Assembly: GCA_963803155.1 (NCBI GenBank)
Contig: CAWDMN010000040.1
Location: 1 to 64,000 of the forward strand
Origin: CAWDMN01 sp963803155
GTDB lineage: Bacteria > Acidobacteriota > Terriglobia > Versatilivoradales > Versatilivoraceae
Reading direction: 5' to 3'
Length of the DNA stretch: 64,000 nt
The notes below the pieces were generated by a model. The model was not told where the DNA came from. It did no database searches and saw nothing but the letters and a program-made list of their open reading frames with translations. The position numbers and the translations under genes were made by a program. This document shows positions 58,929 to 64,000 of this stretch, piece by piece. Each line of letters starts with the position of its first letter. Positions within the stretch are counted from its first letter, which is position 1.

Positions 58929-60887
58929 CTAATGCACATTCACGAAGATGGGCAGTACTTCCAGTGGCGCGGGATATGACTTCAAGGTCTGCCCGCCTTG
59001 GTAGACACGGCCATTCCAATAGTCAATCCAAGTGCCTGACGGGAGATAGATGTCACGCGAAGCGGCGCCCTGGGACAAGACCGGAGCGACCAGGAATTTT
59101 TCTCCCAACATGAATTGGTCGCTGATGAAATAGCATTTTTCATCTTCCGGATTGCGGAAGAAAAGCGGCCGTGCCATGGGCAGCCCGCTTTGAATGGAAT
59201 CGAGAGCCAGGCTATAAATATAGTCCCCCAATTCTTTGTGCAAGAGAGAGTACTTCCGACAGATGGCGACGTATTTTTCCTCCATGCGCCAGGGAGCGTA
59301 AGAGTATTGCATCATCGGCAACAAGGCACTGGCTTCGGTCCATCGGACAAACAACTCGGCGTCGATTCCTTTGGCCGTGGCGCCAAAATAGCCGGAATCC
59401 AGCCCACCGCCAATCATGTCGGGGCAAAAGAAAGGATACCCGATCAATCCTTCGCTGAGCCCGTGTGGCAGCAGGGCATTCAGCCCGTCGTCGCGGCTCC
59501 AGGTGGGATCCTTGTCTCGGAGCCGCTGCAGCAACCCGAGCGGTTGAACCAGCCAGCTGACGCGCAATTCGTTGATGTCGAAATACTGCCCGATGGAAGC
59601 GAAAAGGTCGGTGTACCGCAGAGAACTGATCCGCCCTTGGCTGGTGAAGGGTTTGGCCAGATATTCGCCATCGCCTCCATCCAGTTTATAACCATCCACT
59701 CCGTATTCGCGCTGCAGGTTTTGCAGCATCCCCAGGTACCACTGATAAGCTTCGGGATTGGAGAAGTCCACCAACGCTGCTTTACCATTCCACCATTCGG
59801 TGATATAGGGATCGATTCCTTTTTCATTCATGATGAAATACTGGCGCTCCAGCCCGGTCCGATAGTTGGCCGCCGCGGCCTCGAAGAAGGGAGTAGCCCA
59901 GAGGATTAACCGGAGCCCCTGCTCATGAAAACGGGCAATCATTTTCTTGGGGTCGGGAAATTTTTTGGAATCAAATACGAAGTCGCCGTGCTTTGGAGCC
60001 CATTTGTCGTCGATTTCCACAATCTTGCAGGGGAATCCATTTTTACTGATGTTTTCGACATATTTCTCCAAACCGACTTGGGTCACCTCCGTGTGGAATT
60101 CGATCCAACTGTTGAAAATTGGCTCGGCGAAATAGTCACGGGGAGGGACTTGACGGGGCTTGCCCGCGAGCGAGGTCATCGCCGTGAAAGCCTCGACGAT
60201 GTTGCGTCCCACACAGAGGTGATAGAGGACCTCACGGCACCGATTGAGATGGAAGGAAAACAGTCCGTCTTTGTCCCGGTTCAAGCTGAATCCCATCAGA
60301 TGATAGGTGGGGACAAAAATAGCGGTCCCGCTGGAGGTGAGCCAGATCGGCGAAGTTTGATTCGAAGTGGAATAAAATGGATCTATCGCCAGGGAGCCGG
60401 TTTCCAGCGGCCATTGTTGAGTGGAAGTGATATTACCGCCATACCAGTGCCCTCCCGAATTCAGCAGGAAATTTTCTCCCAGTTCATCGTTCATCTGGCC
60501 GTCGGAGGACTTGATTTGAATCGTCAAGTGGTCCGGAAAAAATGCAAAATCCATGTGAGCCGCCACTCCCGGCAGGGTGGTCGCCGCAGTCACCTGCAGA
60601 ATTCCTCCGGAGCAACTCCAGCGCTCGAGAGAGGTAAGTTGATATTGCTTTCCCTGCCGAACCATGAAGTGGACCCCGGAGTTGGCGCTCTTGGCCACAA
60701 CTTTATCTCCCGCGAGCAGCTCAAAAGAAAAAGGGGATTTGTGGATTCTCAGAGAGTATGAGGGAGCTTTGACCAGCAATTCCTGGGAGCTCTCCTGGCT
60801 GATGAGTCCCGTCACCGCGGCTTCCAGCGGAAGGACGGTCAGGGTGACGGCAAGGAGAAAAATGGATCCCGCAAATTTTCTTCTCAT
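58929..60887 (-). CDS. GH31-family alpha-glycosidase, exported
   Basis: A 652-residue protein with a signal peptide (SIFLLAVTLTVLPLEAAVTG). The barrel shows NGFPCKIVEIDDKWAPKHGD, MIARFHEQGLRLILWATPFF, EYGVDGYKLDGGDGEYLAKP with the nucleophile Asp, and FFCPDMIGGGLDSGYFGATA with the acid/base Asp. This KLDGGD form is used by one GH31 subgroup with alpha-glucosidase, alpha-xylosidase or sulfoquinovosidase-type activities. RPLFFRNPEDEKCYFISDQF and SYPAPLEVLPIFV mark the C-terminal sheet domains. It is convergent-free, divergent from the DUF4091 gene. Confidence 0.85.
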   Translation of the reverse strand: MRRKFAGSIFLLAVTLTVLPLEAAVTGLISQESSQELLVKAPSYSLRIHKSPFSFELLAGDKVVAKSANSGVHFMVRQGKQYQLTSLERWSCSGGILQVTAATTLPGVAAHMDFAFFPDHLTIQIKSSDGQMNDELGENFLLNSGGHWYGGNITSTQQWPLETGSLAIDPFYSTSNQTSPIWLTSSGTAIFVPTYHLMGFSLNRDKDGLFSFHLNRCREVLYHLCVGRNIVEAFTAMTSLAGKPRQVPPRDYFAEPIFNSWIEFHTEVTQVGLEKYVENISKNGFPCKIVEIDDKWAPKHGDFVFDSKKFPDPKKMIARFHEQGLRLILWATPFFEAAAANYRTGLERQYFIMNEKGIDPYITEWWNGKAALVDFSNPEAYQWYLGMLQNLQREYGVDGYKLDGGDGEYLAKPFTSQGRISSLRYTDLFASIGQYFDINELRVSWLVQPLGLLQRLRDKDPTWSRDDGLNALLPHGLSEGLIGYPFFCPDMIGGGLDSGYFGATAKGIDAELFVRWTEASALLPMMQYSYAPWRMEEKYVAICRKYSLLHKELGDYIYSLALDSIQSGLPMARPLFFRNPEDEKCYFISDQFMLGEKFLVAPVLSQGAASRDIYLPSGTWIDYWNGRVYQGGQTLKSYPAPLEVLPIFVNVH

Positions 60888-61071
60888 GCTCTTCTCCTTC
60901 TGCGAAATAAAAAGAAAATGAAATCAAAAACTAGCATTATAATATCGATGTTTTCTTTTCTTTTGCAACCCTGATCTTCAGGGTGCGTTCAAAACGTCGC
61001 GTTCAGCAACCACGCCCGACTGCATAGCAATCCTGCAATGGGCTCAATCCTGAATTTCCCAAAGGAGACTC

Positions 61072-62853
61072 ATGAAGAAGCGGATTTTTTTATGTGGAAT
61101 TATTTTAGTTTTTTTTCTGTTTCAAGCCAATGCCGGATTGGCTGGCGTACATTCCATTTGGGCCGTAAATGACAGCGAAAAAGTGGATCGGGAGGATCTA
61201 TCTCATCCGGCGAAGCAGAAAAATTCAGTGTGGGATGGAAAAACGATTCGACTTTTTGGCGCCCGCAATGAATTAATCGCGTTTCAAGTGATTGTTGAAT
61301 CGGATGTCAAAGGGATTCAAAGTTTGGCGGTTCAGCTTCCCAAACTCAAGCAGAAAGCGGGGAAGGGGGAAATTGTCTATCACTCTCCCGATCCGGATCC
61401 TACTCTCTATGCCGCCCGGCCCATTCAAATCTTCTCGGTTCATTATCTGCATGTGACCGCTCCCACGCAGGCTCCGTGGATTTATATGTTGGGCAAACCA
61501 TCCGCGCCCCGCCACCCGGAAGGATGGAAACCCGTGGTGCTGGTTCCGGAAAACGCACGGAAGGAAAGAGGAGGCTTCCCGTTGAATGTCGGGCCTTCCC
61601 AGAGCCAGGCCATCTGGATCGATATTTACGCCAGGCGAGATTTGCCGGCGGGGATTTATGCCGGATCGCTCAATGTTGCGGTGGATGGAAAAAGCACGAT
61701 GATTCCGGTGGAGTTGGAACTCTTCGATTTTTCGCTCCCTGATGAAAACAGCATGCACGCCATGATTTTTCATGAGGCAAATCAACCCCAGCTCTATCAG
61801 GGCCGGACTTTGGACGAGGCCTATCATCGTTTTGCCCATCGGCAGCGAGTTGAGCTGGTGCAAGCTTATAATGAAGACAAAGTCACTCGTCTGATGGGGA
61901 GATTTTCCGGGTCCGATTTCAGGCCGGAAAAAGGCTATGAAGGTCCGGGCGAAGGGGTGGGGAATAAGATTGTGCCGCTGACTTTTTATGGTCCGGGCAA
62001 AGATTTCGATGATCGCGCCTCCGCCTGGAAGCGCGCCGATGGCTGGATGGAGTTCCTGCAACGAACCTTGAAAGGAGTAACCACTTTTGTCTACATGCCG
62101 GATGAGCCCGCTCCAAAACAATTCCCCTATATTCGCAAGTTGGCGGAAAATATTCATTCCAATCCGGGCCCGGGGCGGAAGCTGCCGGTATTTGTGACTC
62201 ATGAATTCACTCCCGAATTAGAAGGCGCCATCGATATCTGGGACTCAGGACCGCAAGGGTATTTCATAAAAAAAGCGGAAGAAGAGCGGGCCAAGGGACG
62301 CGACTACTGGATCTACAATGGTGGCCGCCCCTGGGGCGGGGCCATCGTGATTGATGCGCCGGCGGTCGATGCTCGCGCCACCATCTGGGGTTGTTTCAAA
62401 CATGGGATTGGCGTCTATTTCTATTGGCATGGGACCCATTGGCGGCACAACTCGCAAAAGCCCGGCAATAGAATCCAAAATGTTTGGGTCAACCCTGTCA
62501 CGTTTGACAATCGCGGCCAGCCCAACAAACCGATTGAGGATCAGAGCTTCGCCAACGGGGATGGAGTATTAATGTATCCGGGCGAGGAGAAACTGCATCC
62601 GGACCAGGATCGTGGAATTGCCGGTCCCTGCTCCACGGTTCAGTTGGCCAATTTCCGCAGGGGATTGCAGGACCACCTTTATTTGACTCTGGCCCGTCAA
62701 AAGGGACTGGAACCTCTCGTACAGGAGTGTCTGCGTAAAATTGTCCCGAAAATGTTTTCCGATGCCGGGGAAACTGTCGGCTTTGCGGAAAAAGGGGATG
62801 ATTATGAAGCGGCGCGTTATCGGTTGGGAAAAGCTCTGGAGGGGAAAAAATAA
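61072..62853 (+). CDS. Exported DUF4091 glycoside-hydrolase-like protein
   Basis: A 593-residue protein with a signal peptide (IILVFFLFQANAGLAGVHSI) and AAAGGAG before the start. The N-terminal beta-sandwich has IRLFGARNELIAFQVIVESD and WIDIYARRDLPAGIYAGSLN; the barrel follows with FDFSLPDENSMHAMIFHEAN and VYMPDEPAPKQFPYIRKLAE, where the DEP triad is the conserved acid pair. The ending FRRGLQDHLYLTLARQKGLE is the DUF4091 signature. Members are linked to sugar-chain processing, and one was shown to be a glycosidase, but the activity here is unknown. It is divergent from the GH31 gene with ~180 bp between the starts. Confidence 0.85.
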   Translation: MKKRIFLCGIILVFFLFQANAGLAGVHSIWAVNDSEKVDREDLSHPAKQKNSVWDGKTIRLFGARNELIAFQVIVESDVKGIQSLAVQLPKLKQKAGKGEIVYHSPDPDPTLYAARPIQIFSVHYLHVTAPTQAPWIYMLGKPSAPRHPEGWKPVVLVPENARKERGGFPLNVGPSQSQAIWIDIYARRDLPAGIYAGSLNVAVDGKSTMIPVELELFDFSLPDENSMHAMIFHEANQPQLYQGRTLDEAYHRFAHRQRVELVQAYNEDKVTRLMGRFSGSDFRPEKGYEGPGEGVGNKIVPLTFYGPGKDFDDRASAWKRADGWMEFLQRTLKGVTTFVYMPDEPAPKQFPYIRKLAENIHSNPGPGRKLPVFVTHEFTPELEGAIDIWDSGPQGYFIKKAEEERAKGRDYWIYNGGRPWGGAIVIDAPAVDARATIWGCFKHGIGVYFYWHGTHWRHNSQKPGNRIQNVWVNPVTFDNRGQPNKPIEDQSFANGDGVLMYPGEEKLHPDQDRGIAGPCSTVQLANFRRGLQDHLYLTLARQKGLEPLVQECLRKIVPKMFSDAGETVGFAEKGDDYEAARYRLGKALEGKK

Positions 62854-63451
62854 TCGAATTATTCCAAGGAGCGTTCAAGATGAGACTAATCCATCCACGA
62901 TTGATTTGAAGTATAAACTCATCATACAGGTTCCCGCTCGCACTTCGACAAGCTCAGTACGAGCGGAGGTTGGAATGCCGCTCATCCTGAGCCTGTCGAA
63001 GGATGAGCGAAATCAGGGGATGGACTCCCTGTGGTGGATCGAAGCAACAGACTCATCATGAAAGCTCATTGGACTTACTCAGGCTCAGTCACTTTCTCTT
63101 TGGCTCAAGAGGAAATTAAGCAGCATGGTTTTGTACTGCTCCCCTGATCACTCGCTTGCGCTTCGTGCTTTTTCGCTTTGCAAGGTTGTTTCATGGTAAC
63201 TGCTCAGATTCTCGTTTGAACGGTAGCCACGGTGAGTCCGCTTAAGGCGGAAGCCGTGGGCACTTGGCCAGGTGGCCAGGCTCCACGCCTCGCAAAATGC
63301 ACTCAGCGTGGCTACCACACAAGGGGCTGAGTATTTTCCAAATTTCTTTTTTTGGCTTGCACCACTTGCTCCCCCAAAATGATGACAACAGCTGGCGGTT
63401 CATAGTATGGTTCCCTTTTTTTGAATGTGAAGTCATGGCCAGGGAGGGGAT
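62854..63451. repeat. Repeat-filled gap with an inverted copy of the 173-bp repeat
   Basis: 62908-63073 is an inverted, diverged copy of the 173-bp repeat (TTCCCGCTCGCACTTCGACA to CATCATGAAAGCTCATTGGA). 63117-63170 holds a lone start of the 129-bp family (GCAGCATGGTTTTGTACTGC then GATCACTCGCTTGCGC). 63224-63262 is the inverted copy of the 58677 string. GGGAGGGGAT at 63441 is the ribosome site of the next gene. Confidence 0.85.
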
Positions 63452-64000
63452 ATGTTAACCACCGCGGAATTTAAAAAAGGTCTGCAGATTCTGATTGAGG
63501 GGCAGCCCTATATCATTATGGATTATTCAGTGCAGACTCCTTCGGCCCGAGGTGCTGCCACTTTGGTGCGGGCCAAGGTCCGGAACATCTTAAGCGGTGC
63601 GGTGTTCGACAAGACTTTTAAATCAGGTGAAAAATTTGACGAGCCGGATGTGGAAGAACGCGATGCTCAGTTCCTGTATGCCAGTGGAGAGGAATTCCAA
63701 TTCATGGATCAGGAGACCTTCGAGCAGTTCAGTCTGACGAGAGATGCGCTTGGGGATATGGTGAATTTCCTGGCCGAACAGACCGTGGTGAAATCCATCT
63801 TATTCAATGGCGTCGTGGTGAGTGTCCAACTGCCGCAGTTTGTCGAGTTTGAAGTCTCGGGCGTGGAGCCGGCCACTCGTGGAGATACTGCCACTGGCAA
63901 GGCTTTAAAGGAGGCGACGATTTCCACGGGCGCCAAAGTGAAAGTGCCGCTCTATCTCAATGAAGGCGAGAGAATCCTGGTGGATACAACCACCGGCGAG
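63452..64000 (+). CDS. efp: Elongation factor P with a YeiP-like loop, cut by the window edge
   Basis: The ATG at 63452 follows AGGGAGGGG. The 183 visible residues cover nearly the whole protein (~187): LTTAEFKKGLQILIEGQPYI, AKVRNILSGAVFDKTFKSGE, FEQFSLTRDALGDMVNFLAE and VPLYLNEGERILVDTTTGE, the three-domain EF-P pattern that helps ribosomes through proline stretches. The loop that is normally KPGKGxA with a modified lysine reads QTPSARGAATLV instead, as in the YeiP/EfpL branch (SPTARGAATL). So a lysine modification at that place is not expected. The rest resembles ordinary EF-P more than YeiP. Confidence 0.93.
   Translation, partial: MLTTAEFKKGLQILIEGQPYIIMDYSVQTPSARGAATLVRAKVRNILSGAVFDKTFKSGEKFDEPDVEERDAQFLYASGEEFQFMDQETFEQFSLTRDALGDMVNFLAEQTVVKSILFNGVVVSVQLPQFVEFEVSGVEPATRGDTATGKALKEATISTGAKVKVPLYLNEGERILVDTTTGE

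Noticed and set aside
59115..60761. Two long plus-strand open frames opposite the GH31 gene
   Set aside because: The GH31 frame has the catalytic motifs; the opposite frames have low-complexity composition and no family.
61273..62202. A 309-codon minus-strand open frame
   Set aside because: Shadow of the DUF4091 gene.

Overview
The window looks like an accessory-rich stretch of a chromosome from an Acidobacteriota-like bacterium. The main hint is a VWFA-domain protein of the acidobacterial type (7203-8324). A fused TssB-TssC sheath gene, a Tat-exported URO-D-family protein, many exported glycoside hydrolases and intergenic spaces full of palindromic repeats would fit that, but the phylum is an inference because no rRNA or ribosomal marker is present. 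The only housekeeping-type gene is an elongation factor P cut by the right edge.

The most informative structure is an integron. At 55.0 kb lies a decayed integron integrase (intI) on the plus strand, with a 2-nt frameshift and a lost 3' end. To its left (45-55 kb) is a leftward array of small unrelated minus-strand genes separated by imperfect palindromes. These carry attC core sites whose R' and R'' sequences are complementary across each cassette (for example GTTGGGC/GCCCAAC and GTTAGGT/ACCTAAC). Cargo includes a TIGR02391-like protein, a HigBA-type toxin-antitoxin pair, a lipoprotein, several membrane proteins of unknown function and a 5'-truncated Gfo/Idh/MocA gene. A second array of the same style, without an integrase, fills 1-10.3 kb. 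It carries a CPBP protease, DUF488, zinc-ribbon, SnoaL-like and alpha/beta-hydrolase genes and two toxin-antitoxin modules in decay: hicBA with the hicA start apparently mutated to ATA, and a higB with two nonsense codons. It ends on the right at an attC immediately followed by a fragment of group II intron reverse transcriptase.

From 11 to 45 kb the genes are more ordinary: a CmoB-like methyltransferase, an IS3-family element embedded in 129-bp tandem repeats, sugar-isomerase-like and URO-D-family proteins, exported glycosidase-like proteins, an O-methyltransferase with an amino-acid permease, a TssB-TssC fusion without other type VI genes, an HD-HAD fusion, a GH95-like glycosidase, a GHL10-like Tat protein, an iron-sulfur repair protein (RIC), an MreB-like protein, a PiT phosphate transporter behind five 11-bp-spaced Pho-box-like repeats, a Tat-exported DegT-type aminotransferase, a neutral-ceramidase-like protein and an NlpC/P60 lipoprotein.

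From 55.7 to 63 kb a glycosidase block (Asp-box beta-propeller lipoprotein, GH31, DUF4091) is flanked and divided by three copies of a repeat of about 173 bp. The first copy forms the broken end of intI, so the repeats and the loss of the integrase are physically linked. The catabolic genes together suggest a life on complex polysaccharides. The frozen integron records past gene capture.
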